Counted from the stretch's first letter, positions 23,314 through 31,952 are shown. The stretch is DNA of 38,090 nt from Candidatus Absconditabacterales bacterium (GCA_937923605.1 CALDTY010000019.1:1-38090); one strand, 5' to 3'. The notes: generated from the letters alone by a model not told the origin. Numbers and translations are program-made.

Positions 23314-24161
23314 CTAGTTAACCAGAGCATTTAACATATTTATTGTCACTATTCATCATTTTCTTTGAGTTACATTTCCTTGTCCATCTAAGGTAACTAA
23401 GGTATGCTGTTTTGTTACTCAATACGTGTCAGCTAATGATGTGTCATCGTAGTTAGATTTAAATAGAACCATATTAGTAGATAATTCAGACATATCTTCA
23501 TTGATTACATTATCTAACGCAACACATGATGGGCACCAAGTAGCGTGAAAAAAAAGAACTACGTCTTTACCATCTGCTACTGCTTGAGTAACTTTGGCTG
23601 GATCGTAGTTCTGATATGAATTATAAGTTACTAGGTTTACTTTTTTTTTTCTGCAGCTTCTTCTGCCATTTCGTCTGCTTCTTCCATAGCTTCTTCTGCC
23701 TCTTCTGCCATTTCTTCAGCTAATTCTTCTTTAGCAGCTTCTACACCAGTTTTTCCATCTACTAGATCTCCAGCTTCATCTACAACTTCTTCTATTGCAT
23801 CTCCAACTTCATCAGCTACTTCCTCAGCTGCGTCAACAACTTCATCAACAACGTTTCAAGCTACATCAGCTACTCATTCTGCTACATTTCATGCTGCATC
23901 TCATACTACATCAGCAGCATCTCATGCTAGATCTGCAGCTCCTTCAGCTACATCTCACACTACATCAACAGCATCTCATGCTAGATCTGCAGCTCCTTCA
24001 GCTACGTCTCATGCAACATCAGCTACTCATTCAGCTGCATCTCATACTACATCTAATGCACCACCTGCTACATCTTTAACTTTATTTAACGTTCCGTTTA
24101 TTCCATATAAAGCGAAAGCCAAAATAAGAAGTAATAGAATCCATAACCATGATTTTTTCAT
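23314..24161 (-). CDS. Membrane-anchored thioredoxin-domain protein, split by a -1 frameshift at A10
   Basis: The frame from ATG 24161 encodes an N-terminal membrane anchor (MKKSWLWILLLLILAFALYG), about 90 residues of Gly/Asp/Ala/Val helical repeats, a Glu-rich segment, and then ends at TAA (23637) straight after ten A (GAA AAA AAA AAG TAA). Shifting back one base there continues without a stop through a thioredoxin fold with active site ATWCPSC and the cis-Pro-region equivalent TKQHTLVTLDGQG, ending at TAG 23314. The thioredoxin part has no upstream start of its own before the active site. Either slippage on the A-run joins the two parts, or the homopolymer length is wrong by one base. Likely role: thiol-disulfide exchange outside the membrane. 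Confidence 0.8.
23641..23650 (-). other. A10 homopolymer, candidate slippage site
   Basis: Ten consecutive A on the coding (minus) strand at the exact point where the frame changes between the helical repeat region and the thioredoxin domain. Polymerase or ribosome slippage of one base here would give the fused protein. Confidence 0.6.
23904..24011 (-). repeat. Two 54-base direct repeats inside the thioredoxin-domain gene
   Basis: Two adjacent 18-codon copies (TGA GAT or GAC, GTA GCT GAA GGA GCT GCA and so on) differ at only a few bases. They encode GDVAEGAADLAGDAVDVV-type helical units. Degenerate copies continue on both sides, giving an LEA-like or apolipoprotein-like amphipathic stretch. 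Confidence 0.8.
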
Positions 24162-24179
24162 TCAATGATTTCAAATAAT

Positions 24180-24208
24180 AAAAAGACACCAAACGATGTT
24201 TGATGCCT
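24180..24208 (-). terminator. Rho-independent terminator of the Bax-inhibitor-1-like gene
   Basis: A ten-base stem (GACACCAAAC at 24185-24194 with GTTTGATGCC at 24198-24207, one wobble pair), followed on the minus strand by a T-run. It separates the transcript ending at 24253 from the thioredoxin-domain gene. Confidence 0.75.
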
Positions 24209-24252
24209 AATATGTAGTGAAAAAAATTAGTTTATCAAGTTAATATATTTCT

Positions 24253-24960
24253 TTACTCTTGTCAACCAGTCAACCTCAATAAAAATAAAAAGATGTTTAT
24301 AAAGTTGATAAAAAGTCATAATGCCATCAATAATTCAATTCTTCTATCTCATCAAAGAGCTTGTTGTCTTAACAAATTCATATCATAAATTACAAATCAA
24401 GAAAAGATAACAATTCAAATGACACTTAGTCGCATATCGGCTATAGAACTTTGCAACACAAAAGCATTAATCAATAATGAAATGATAAGAGCTATCATCG
24501 ATCGAAATAATATTGGTCAAGTACGAGCTATATCAATTTTTACATGATATCAAACAATTGATAATGTTGCGAACAATATTGTACTACTCATGAATACATT
24601 ATAAATACTACCTAGATTATATGCACGAAATATTCAACTTAGTCCATACCCTTCTAGGAGTCAAAATAGTAACAACAATCAAGCTAAAGCACCGTAACTT
24701 AGTTTTCTCCAAGATCTATTCATCCAGAAAATTATTCATAATCAAGCAATCCAAGATGCCCAATATAGTCATGGACTAAAAGGCACATCAACTATTCATA
24801 ATGATAATCAATAAGCTAAGGCAAATGAAAGAAATAAAACTCATCACATCCATGCGAAAGTATGAGCAATAGTTGTTTCTATTCTTTGTTCTAACTGGGA
24901 TTCAGACATATTTAATGCCTCAGTTCTATTAATACCTAATAATTGTTGTTTTAATGACAT
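24253..24960 (-). CDS. Bax inhibitor-1/YccA-like seven-helix membrane protein
   Basis: A 235-residue protein with seven evident hydrophobic helices and a cytoplasmic N-terminus (MSLKQQLLGINRTEALNMSE). The sixth helix ends in FSGFVIYDMNLLRQQ, matching the family pattern in which an Asp near the end of this helix is conserved. The last helices are LLMALGLFINFINIFLFLL. The family includes YccA, an FtsH modulator, and calcium-leak channels. Many membrane glycines are TGA. It follows grpE by 30 bases on the same strand, so the two are probably one transcript. Family assignment is by topology and motif; the function in this organism is unknown. Confidence 0.85.
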
Positions 24961-24990
24961 TACATTTTCAATAATAAAATTAGCAGTAAT

Positions 24991-25539
24991 TTAAGTTCAT
25001 ACCATAACCTTTGCCGGCATAATAACTTTCTTAAGTTCTCATTTTTCATAGACAAATCATCACTCCACTTCTTTGACTACCTTATTTTTCATAGACTCAT
25101 CTTCGACGTCCTCCATTCCTATAGGTATATGTAAAGTATAGTCAGGATCGCTTCCTAATGCAACTTTTATAGGAGAGACTCATAACAACGCTATATCTGC
25201 GAGCATTTTCGTATACAGCAGTCAGACTCATGCTGACCAAGGATTTCCTACAAGGTCTTCGGGGAGATTATCAAGTGTCGTCTTTAACTGATTCACAAAA
25301 GGCAAAACTTTTTCCAAAGCCTTCATAAGTCAATCTAACTCAAATCAGATTTTTGCCATATCTGATCTTTTGACATACTCATCAAATTCCATTTTAGTGC
25401 GCAAGTAATCAGACTGAGCTCTCTTTGTTATCTCTTCTTGCTCGCTTATTTGCTTTTCAAGTTCTAGTATTCTTTGAACATTTTCTTTCTCTATGCTGTC
25501 ATTATTTTTCTTGTCATCATTTTTACTCTTTTTTGTCAT
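24991..25539 (-). CDS. grpE: Nucleotide exchange factor GrpE
   Basis: A 182-residue protein with the GrpE plan: a Lys/Asp-rich N-terminus, a long coiled coil (about residues 17-60, ELEKQISEQEEITKRAQSDY), a four-helix region, and a C-terminal beta domain ending EVESGFVYEKGELKKVIMPA then KVMVGT. The last part matches the family pattern of a V.GY/F segment followed by RPA.V. GrpE releases ADP from DnaK. DnaK and DnaJ are not in the window. The standard-code reading stops after 64 residues at a TGA, so the domain is complete only with UGA=Gly. Confidence 0.92.
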
Positions 25540-25618
25540 CTAATAACGTTACAAAAATAAACTATAAAAATATAAACAAATCAATTTTATTTGCAATAGC
25601 ACGTAGTACTTTTTTGTG

Positions 25619-26395
25619 CTATATAGTTTGAAGTCCTGCTAATACTTCAATTCATCACTTCGTTATTAGTATTGTATATTCTCGTTGTGCTCATAAATCA
25701 CCTTGAGATGTATACAAATTTCGTTCATTTCATGGTTTTTCTATATAACTCTCAGATCATAATGCGGTGATCGGTTCAATAGCACAGACCATACCTTCTA
25801 CAAAACTCCGTTTTTTCATGCTGCTTTGAGGTCGATTATAGATATGAGGTTCTTCATGGACACTATTTCAAACTCAGTGTCAGGTGAGATTTTTTATAAT
25901 TGAAATTCATCTATCATGAAGTTGATTCTGCATATGTTTAGCAAATGTTTTTCAAACTACTCAAGGTTTTATTATTTTAATTGATTCATCAAGTGCAAAT
26001 TTAGTACCTTTGATAAGTTTCGCTCACCCAGGATTATACTCATCTCATCAAACGACAATTGTAAATGCAGCATCTGAAATTCATCACTTATAATCAATTC
26101 AACAATCTACTTTCAACACATCTCACAACTTCAACATTTCTTGCCCAGGTATTCCATGTACTACACAATCATTATTTGATACACATAAGTTTGCCGGAAA
26201 TCAGTTATATCATTTGAAAGCTCAAACTAAGTTATGCGACACTATAAACTTTTCTGCGTAAACTTCTAACTCCATTGTTGATATTCCAGGCTTACACTGT
26301 GCATACAATAATCACAAAAGTTCCGTTAGATACTTTCCAGATTCACGGATATTGTCTATTTGTTCTTGAGATTTTATTGGCATTGATGTGTGCAT
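25619..26395 (-). CDS. map: Type I methionine aminopeptidase
   Basis: A 258-residue protein that removes the initiator Met in the cytoplasm. It has the pita-bread fold signatures: IKSQEQIDNIRESGKYL at the start, NNDCVVHGIPG, the metal ligand Asp in VLKVDCGIDYKGG and SDAAFTI, the ligand His in NLTGHGVG, and the late Glu ligands in GMVCAIEP and GDLGAQREYT. The length is normal for type Ia enzymes. The start is either ATG 26395 or the in-frame ATG 26383. The first lies 10 bases after the NUDIX stop, which suggests cotranscription. No Shine-Dalgarno motif is seen. Over a dozen glycines, including ones beside the metal ligands, are TGA. Confidence 0.95.
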
Positions 26396-26405
26396 ATCAA
26401 CATTA

Positions 26406-27059
26406 TTAAGAAGTTAGAATAGGAGATTTTTTATAGGCTTCCCAAGCAATTCTAGACCAAGATTCCATTTCGACATCATCTGAATTCATGAGTTGTTCGA
26501 TCTCATCTTTTGTCATAAAGTATACTTGCTCCAATTCTCAATCGACTACTTCGATACTTTCTGTGTTAGTTGTTGCTACATATACCATTCATAGATGATA
26601 TAGATTTACTGGAACTGTCTTATCTCTAATATATCACAGTAAGGTAAGATCATGAATATCACTTAATCAAATTTCTTCTTCAATTTCAATTTTTGCAGTT
26701 GCACGAATTGGATTTTCCGCATGTTCTTGTTCTTTTTCGATATGTCCTCAAACTCATAAGCTTCGTTTACCATAAAGTCTATTTTCCCCAGAAGTTGATT
26801 CGCTGCTTCCACGCTTATAGGCAACAAATTTATCAAGGTTAGGGTTATGTACTATCACATATGGAATTGGCTGTTGGTAGTTTAGATCTTCTTCCATTTT
26901 TCACCTTTGCTGGTACTCATAATGTTCTTTAGCTTTCACTTCGAAATTTTCTTCCTCAGCTGGAATGAATCACCACTTTGTGTCTGGTGTATATAATAAT
27001 GAAGATTTCACCACTAGTATATCTCTTAACATTTTCTGTTGTCTATGCTGATTAGTCAT
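26406..27059 (-). CDS. NUDIX-domain phosphohydrolase, variant box
   Basis: A 217-residue protein of the larger NUDIX type. The box region reads GVGGHIEKEQ then ATAKIEIEEEIGLS. It keeps the Glu cluster and final Gly but has Ile where the usual REUXEE Arg stands, and it carries a short insertion. Upstream, FVAYKRGSSESTSGENRLYG and KRSLGVGGH fit a family of about 200 residues often called phosphoesterase. It shares an apparent transcript with map (10-base gap). The substrate is unknown. The changed Arg may lower or alter activity, since that residue normally positions the catalytic Glu. Confidence 0.85.
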
Positions 27060-27067
27060 GAACTAAT

Positions 27068-27095
27068 TTGACAAATTAAAACTTGAAAATATAAT
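27068..27095 (+). promoter_or_regulatory. Perfect sigma70-type promoter
   Basis: TTGACA (27068-27073) and TATAAT (27090-27095) separated by 16 bases, both exact consensus. The predicted start point is about 33 bases before the ATG of the small membrane protein at 27135. Confidence 0.8.
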
Positions 27096-27134
27096 AAGTA
27101 AGACTATCCTAATTTCAACCAACAAAACATAGAT

Positions 27135-27341
27135 ATGATAAAATCATTACTTAAAAACAAAATGATACTGCTTTTTTGTGGGATACTATTGTCGATAGTA
27201 CTAGCATCAAGTATCGCAATGCGACAGGAATCACATCTTGTGGTAAAGATAGGTGCTGGATACTGCTACTACGTGATTATCTTATTATTATTAGCAATTC
27301 TTATCTTCACTGAAACAAAAGAAGTATGATTATTTTTTTAA
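27135..27341 (+). CDS. Small two-helix membrane protein, 68 residues
   Basis: Begins MIKSLLKNKMILLFCGILLS. Two hydrophobic helices (about residues 9-28 and 44-58) flank a short basic loop (AMRQESHLVVKIG). A TGA near the end would stop the standard reading at 64 residues; under UGA=Gly it ends GLFF at TAA, inside the left arm of the terminator. Glycines earlier in the gene are GGN. It is driven by an exact consensus promoter and ended by a strong hairpin, so it is a well-defined single-gene transcript. The family is not recognised. Confidence 0.75.
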
Positions 27342-27371
27342 AAAAGCTCATGATAGGCATGAGCTTTTTTT
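27340..27371. terminator. Bidirectional rho-independent terminator
   Basis: A perfect stem pairs AGCTCATG with CATGAGCT around a five-base loop, flanked by A-run and T-run. It serves the small membrane protein (+) and the uvrB fragment (-), which converge here. Confidence 0.88.
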
Positions 27372-27377
27372 AATTAG

Positions 27378-28154
27378 TTAACTCTCATCCAACTCTTTTA
27401 ATTGATCTCTAATAACTGCAGCTTCTTCAAACCTTCGTTCTTTAATAGCCTCTTCGAGTTGATCTCTAAGTCCTGTTGCTATAATAGCTTTTTCTTTTTT
27501 TGTCATGCGCTTGAGTTTCTTAACTTTTCCTTTTCTTATAAGTTGGAATTCTTTCATCCTGGCTAACTCTTCATCAGTCTTTACAACTTCAAGATCTTTC
27601 ACATTGGATTCTGCTTTCGTAGGTGTTATATTATGTTTTATATTATGTAGGTCTTGAATATGTCTTCTACGGTATGTTTCATGAAGTGATCTCATCATAG
27701 ATCACGTAATTCTATCAGCATACAACACTACTTCACTATCTGGGTTACGCGCAGCACGTCATATATTTTGAACTAAAGCAGTTGTGGATCTTAGGAATCA
27801 TTCTTTATCTGCATCTAATACAGCAATAAATCATACTTCTGGAAGATCGATACCTTCTCTAAGAAGATTTACTCAAACTAGAATATCTATTTCACCTCTC
27901 TTTAATTTTTGAATAATATCCCAACGGTCGATAGTCTCTACTTCACTATGTAAATAGTAAGCCTTATATCATTCGGCAAGGAGAAAATTAGTGATTTCTT
28001 CAGAAGATCTCTTAGTGATAGCAAGAAGCAATACTCTCATTCATTTTGCAATCGCTTCATCTGTCTTTTTTAACATGTGTTCCATAAATCAAGGAACCTG
28101 TGCCGGCAACTTTTTAGGGTCTAGCTGTAGAAAATCTTTAAGGTTTTTATGCAT
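27378..28154 (-). CDS. uvrB: UvrB C-terminal fragment (helicase domain 3 and UVR motif)
   Basis: The 258 residues match the C-terminal part of UvrB, whose full length is usually about 660. Helicase motifs V and VI are clear: YYLHSEVETIDRW, ILVGVNLLREGIDLPEVGF, then LDADKEGFLRS and QNIGRAARNPDSEVVLYAD. The last residues hold a UVR motif (LRDQLEEAIKERRFEEAAVI) that binds UvrC. The Walker A motif, the beta-hairpin that grips damaged DNA and the UvrA-binding domain are absent, and an in-frame TAA lies 9 bases before the ATG. It uses UGA for several glycines, so it is native. It is either a decayed gene or a shortened protein that cannot perform normal damage loading. The break lies next to the UGA-free genes starting at 28271. 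Confidence 0.85.
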
Positions 28155-28209
28155 AACTATGTATTACCAATGCTGTTCATCAAAAAAAGAGCTAATATTA
28201 AGATATTGG

Positions 28210-28237
28210 TTGACATAAGTATGTAAAGTAATATATT
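28210..28237 (+). promoter_or_regulatory. Sigma70-type promoter of the UGA-free gene pair
   Basis: TTGACA (28210-28215), a 16-base gap, then TATATT (28232-28237). It lies about 34 bases before the ATG at 28271. A TATTAT two bases further on is an alternative -10. Confidence 0.65.
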
Positions 28238-28270
28238 ATATGTAAATTCAAAAACTTAAACAAAACATAA

Positions 28271-28489
28271 ATGGGGTTAATTAAGAAAATTCATGATGCT
28301 GACAGACAATTAAGTAACATTAAAGTTACAACAACATTATTTGAAGAAGGTGAGGAGAAAATTGTTCTTACCAAAAAAGCAAGAAAAATAAAAAATAGAA
28401 TTGATGTAATGCTTACAAAGATTGGAAAGTCAGTAAAAGAGTTAAATTTAAAGAATTATCACAAAACATTACTTGTAGAATCACAATAA
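28271..28489 (+). CDS. Small basic protein A, 72 residues, UGA-free
   Basis: Begins MGLIKKIHDADRQLSNIKVT, is rich in Lys and lacks Cys, signal peptide or membrane segment. The central part is predicted helical (LTKKARKIKNRIDVMLTKIG). All three glycines are GGN and no UGA is used. The N-terminus MGLIKKI..AD..L recurs in the next gene, so the two look like diverged tandem copies, 12 bases apart on one transcript. The family is not recognised; the charge would allow nucleic acid binding, which is not shown. The ATG is preceded by A-rich sequence with no Shine-Dalgarno motif. Confidence 0.72.
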   Translation: MGLIKKIHDADRQLSNIKVTTTLFEEGEEKIVLTKKARKIKNRIDVMLTKIGKSVKELNLKNYHKTLLVESQ

Positions 28490-28501
28490 AAACTAAATGA
28501 A

Positions 28502-28735
28502 ATGGGACTAATAAAAAAGATAAAACGAGCTGATGCTAGATTAGGGTCACGCAACTTGCGCATTAGGAAGCGAAATAAATTAAATCGTTTCATTAGAACT
28601 GCACTTATTATAATCAAGCCACCTATAAATTGGGGTGATAATAATAAGTTAGAAGAAAAATTTGAAGCTTTTAAAGCAAGTTTAAAAAATTTTCCTTCAG
28701 TAAAGGAAAGAAGACAAAGACGATCTTATTGGTAA
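28502..28735 (+). CDS. Small basic protein B, 77 residues, paralog of protein A
   Basis: Begins MGLIKKIKRADARLGSRNLR and is very basic throughout (RIRKRNKLNRFIRTALIIIK; the C-terminus is VKERRQRRSYW). Glycines are GGN only. The start is 12 bases after the stop of protein A. A strong terminator follows at 28760. The shared N-terminal motif with protein A suggests a common domain of about 15 residues that might bind a membrane, RNA or DNA, or a partner. Function unknown. Confidence 0.72.
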   Translation: MGLIKKIKRADARLGSRNLRIRKRNKLNRFIRTALIIIKPPINWGDNNKLEEKFEAFKASLKNFPSVKERRQRRSYW

Positions 28736-28759
28736 TGATGTCACAATCTTATTTTCAAT

Positions 28760-28796
28760 AAATCTATTTAGGGTGTAACCTAAATAGATTTTTTTA
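28760..28796 (+). terminator. Rho-independent terminator after the small paralog pair
   Basis: A 12-base perfect stem (AATCTATTTAGG with CCTAAATAGATT) is followed by seven T on the plus strand. Confidence 0.88.
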
Positions 28797-28830
28797 TAGT
28801 AAATAAAAAGCAATTGAAATACTCAATATA

Positions 28831-28858
28831 TTGACAAATTAAGTAATATATGTATCTT
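28831..28858 (+). promoter_or_regulatory. Candidate promoter of the TraB-like gene
   Basis: TTGACA (28831-28836), a 16-base gap, then TATCTT (28853-28858). The predicted start point is at or just before the ATG at 28869, so the message would have almost no leader. Confidence 0.5.
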
Positions 28859-28868
28859 GAGAAGAAAA

Positions 28869-29678
28869 ATGAAAGAAAAACAGAACGGTATAACCACAAT
28901 AAATACCTTTAAAAAGGGCGAGAAAGAAGTAGTTTGCATAGGTATGATTCATGTTGCAGATCTTGATTTCTATAAAAGCACACAGAAACTCATAAATTCT
29001 TTTGAATTTGGTTTCCATGAAGGATTAAGTAGGAATATACACAGAGAACTATCCCTTAAAAAAAGAAGATGGATAAAAAAATTGATGAAAAAAATTCCCA
29101 AAAATGGATTGTATACCTCACTATCAGCGTTGCTAGATCTAGTTCCACAAAAACTACACATAAGCTACCCTAAAAAGTGGGTAAGAGCTGATATAAGTTG
29201 GGAACATTTAGTAGATCTTTCTTCTGATACAGCCTTAGAAAGACTATACGATGTACTCAATTTATTATTTCAACTTGAAGCGATTCATAAAACTCAGAAA
29301 GATCTTGAGAAGAAAGAGAAAGATGGGATTGAACTTGGTTATCATGAACTCTTTTCAGGCCTATATAGCGCAGGTAAATTCTTTATATCTGCCAAATACA
29401 TGAGCATGAAAGGGAAAGTTCTTGACAACAAATCAGAGTTTGAGAACTACATTGGAAGAAGCAGGGACAAGGTAGTCAATAGGTATCTTAAAGATTGGAT
29501 TGATGACAACTTACAACTAAATTTGCCAAACAAATGTGCAGTTGTGTACGGTCAAGCTCATATGGCCCATATTGAATCATATCTAATTGAACAAGGTTTT
29601 GTTTGTATTCATTCAGAAACAAAAGAAGCAGACAAAAACAACAAAATCTTCGATTTCGAAGAAGAAGAAGAAGAATAA
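28869..29678 (+). CDS. TraB/PrgY-like family protein, UGA-free
   Basis: A 269-residue protein with the TraB-family plan: an N-terminal GMIHVADLDFYKSTQ motif, EFGFHEGLSR shortly after, a central helical region, and the C-terminal signature CAVVYGQAHMAHIESYLIEQ ending in GF. The conserved His, Glu and His of these motifs form the presumed metal or active site in the TraB/Tiki/GumN superfamily. Unlike Tiki-type members it shows no signal peptide or membrane helix, so it is probably cytoplasmic. All 14 glycines are GGN. A TTG at 28857 could extend it by four codons. The Glu-rich tail (EEEEEE) is odd. It converges with the FKBP gene. Confidence 0.85.
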   Translation: MKEKQNGITTINTFKKGEKEVVCIGMIHVADLDFYKSTQKLINSFEFGFHEGLSRNIHRELSLKKRRWIKKLMKKIPKNGLYTSLSALLDLVPQKLHISYPKKWVRADISWEHLVDLSSDTALERLYDVLNLLFQLEAIHKTQKDLEKKEKDGIELGYHELFSGLYSAGKFFISAKYMSMKGKVLDNKSEFENYIGRSRDKVVNRYLKDWIDDNLQLNLPNKCAVVYGQAHMAHIESYLIEQGFVCIHSETKEADKNNKIFDFEEEEEE

Positions 29679-29690
29679 AATATATATTAC

Positions 29691-29724
29691 AAAGCCCTGT
29701 TACATCATAACAGGGCTTTTTATT
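29691..29724. terminator. Bidirectional rho-independent terminator
   Basis: A 12-base perfect stem (AAAGCCCTGTTA with TAACAGGGCTTT), loop CATCA, then T-run. It is shared by the convergent TraB-like (+) and FKBP (-) genes. Confidence 0.88.
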
Positions 29725-29745
29725 TTATTTAACTGTAACACATAC

Positions 29746-30375
29746 TTATTCGTAAATTGCTTCAAGTTTTACTCAAAATTCTAGAATCTCTCAAGCCAAA
29801 GGATGATCTCCAAATCAATATGCATCTTCAGGCTGAATAATAAGTGTTTTAGTTTCTCACAATTTCATTCAAACTACTCATGAGTCAAATCAAGCAATCA
29901 TTTGCTTAGCTCAGACAGTGAATTCTAACGGGACATATGTTCTAGCTGGATTGTATAATCACGCATCTATAGCAACTTCTTTTCGACTTGTATCAAATAT
30001 AGTTCAATCAGTCAACGATCATACATAATTGACTGCAATAGAATCTCATACTTCAACTATTGGCGTATTTAACTGTAAATTTTCTCAGAACACTTCATCC
30101 AAAATAGATAATACCTCTGGTCATCAATCTAAAGAACTTGGAAACATATGTGTCATCATTAATCTTGCATACCATGATTTTTTCGAATCCATTGGCTCCT
30201 TATTAATTACTCACACAAGCATTTCACCAATTTTCTCTTTTTCCATTTGAGGAAGTTCATCTAACATTGGTCTAATAATATTCATAAGTCCAAAATCCTT
30301 GGTCGTTGCTTCATAAGCAATTGCTCAAGTAAATCAAAAACATACAAGTAACAGTAAAGTAATAATTTTTTTCAT
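29746..30375 (-). CDS. Secreted FKBP-type peptidyl-prolyl isomerase
   Basis: A 209-residue protein with a signal peptide (MKKIITLLLLVCFGFTGAIA), a spacer domain of about 80 residues, then an FKBP domain: VNYVGSLTDGTIFDTSRKE, PLEFTVGAGQMIAGFDSGVV then GMKLGETKTL, and PEDAYGFGDHPLAGE. These are the active-site and substrate-binding stretches of the family, which catalyses cis-trans isomerisation at proline. By manual count about 18 of 21 glycines are TGA, the clearest contrast with the UGA-free gene next to it. It lies 28 bases downstream of the tandem DsbA gene, so the two probably form an extracytoplasmic folding operon. Confidence 0.92.
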
Positions 30376-30403
30376 TAATAAAATTAATAAATTAAAAGAT
30401 ATT

Positions 30404-31921
30404 TTATTGTGCTAAAAACTTCTGTATAGGATCATCGAATGCATCTACTGGTTGTGCTCAACTCACCTTATTTGCTTTTAAAGATCTATTATCAATCACA
30501 ACGTTTCAAGGTGTTCACGTGACTCATAAGCTACGTCAAAATGCCATCTGATCAATTACTTTCTGCGCATGCTGTCATCCTTCAACACATACCCTGAAGG
30601 CTTCAATATCTAATCACACTTGTTGAGCTACTGCGTAAGCACTTTCTAAATTTGCATCTCATCAAACTTTAAAAAATGCATCTTTAAAAGATTGAAATCA
30701 TTCTTGTCCTCACAATGATCCGGCACATTCCACTGCTTCAGCAGCCTTTTGAGCATTTTGGTGAAATCATAGAGGGAAATGAGCAAAAATAGTATTTACC
30801 TTTCAGTCATACGAATCAACAATACTATTTAATGTTCCGGCGTTTGCATGCTTTTGACAAAATTGGCACTGCATATCTGAAAACTCAATAATTGTAATTG
30901 GAGCATCTTCTGGTCAATGAATAAAAATATTTTCTAAAAATATTTCATATGCTTCTTCATCTACAATAACTAGTCATCATCATCATGGTGAAGTTGAAGA
31001 TTTCTTTTGTGCATCAAAATAGTCCCAGTCTCATTCCATAAAAGCATCTAAAGGCTCGTAAAAAGATGCTGCTTGAACAGCTCAGACAACTTTATAAAAG
31101 CTCTTAGTAGGAACATGGAAAAGGACGGTAGTCGGTGTTCATGTAACTCACATACGTTTTCATAGTTCAAATTGTTGATTGACAGCTCTTTCAGTTTCTT
31201 CTTTTACAATACAGTTTGCGATATCAGCATACCCTTCAATTCAAAATCGCATATCAGTCATCGCATCAAATATTACTCATCTATCTTTTAATCACATTTC
31301 AAATACTTTATCTTTAAACATAACAGCTTTTTCATATCACGCGTGTTTATGAATGCAAGCCATTGCTTGTGCTGCAGGCTCAGCTAATGGATGGAATGCT
31401 AATGGAAATGCTAAGGTTGTATAATCTGCATCGGGATATAAATCTACAACTTTTTCCAGAGTTCATTCATTTGAAAAACGCTGACAAAAAGGACATTCTA
31501 AATCAGTAAATTCAAGCAATATAACTTCACTATCTGCAACTTCAGCTGGTATATGATTCATAAGTGTCACCACATCTTTGTCTTCTAGTATCGGTAATGG
31601 AAAGGGAGCCTCCTTATCTTCAACTTCTTCAACATTGTTGAGTGAAGATCCCAACATTTTATTAGCTATAATTTCATTGATTTGATAAGACAATTGTTGT
31701 GCATACCATCATTTTTGTGAGTCCCCATCAAAAGTGCTCACTGCATCAGATATAATGTCCTCATACGAGATTAGAGCATCTACATGTTGCTGCTCAAAAA
31801 GTGTTTCTAAACTTTCAATTATAAATATATCATCTAGATTTGGCGTGTATCAATATGGAGTGTATCAATAAGTAACGCTACCAAGCAAAGTACATACAAA
31901 TATTAATAGTAACTTTTTCAT
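30404..31921 (-). CDS. Secreted protein with two tandem DsbA-like thioredoxin domains
   Basis: A 505-residue protein with a signal peptide (MKKLLLIFVCTLLGSVTYG; another ATG lies three codons upstream at 31930). Each half holds a DsbA-type fold with a CxxC site: FTDLECPFCQRFSNEG near residue 145 and FSDMQCQFCQKHANAG near residue 355. Each has a later cis-Pro-like loop (VTGTPTTVLFH; VTGTPGNVVIDN). The usual DsbA-like domain is about 170-200 residues, so this is a two-domain fusion. A Ser/Gly stretch with four consecutive TGA codons joins the halves. The role is oxidation or isomerisation of disulfides in exported proteins. The Cys-rich giant proteins in this window are obvious candidate clients (inference). 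Confidence 0.92.
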
Positions 31922-31952
31922 CGCATGCATATAAATAAATATTGAGAGTGTA

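Noticed and set aside
23795-24079. His/Leu/Gln-rich plus-strand frame
   Set aside because: Antisense of the Ala/Asp/Gly helical repeats of the thioredoxin-domain gene.
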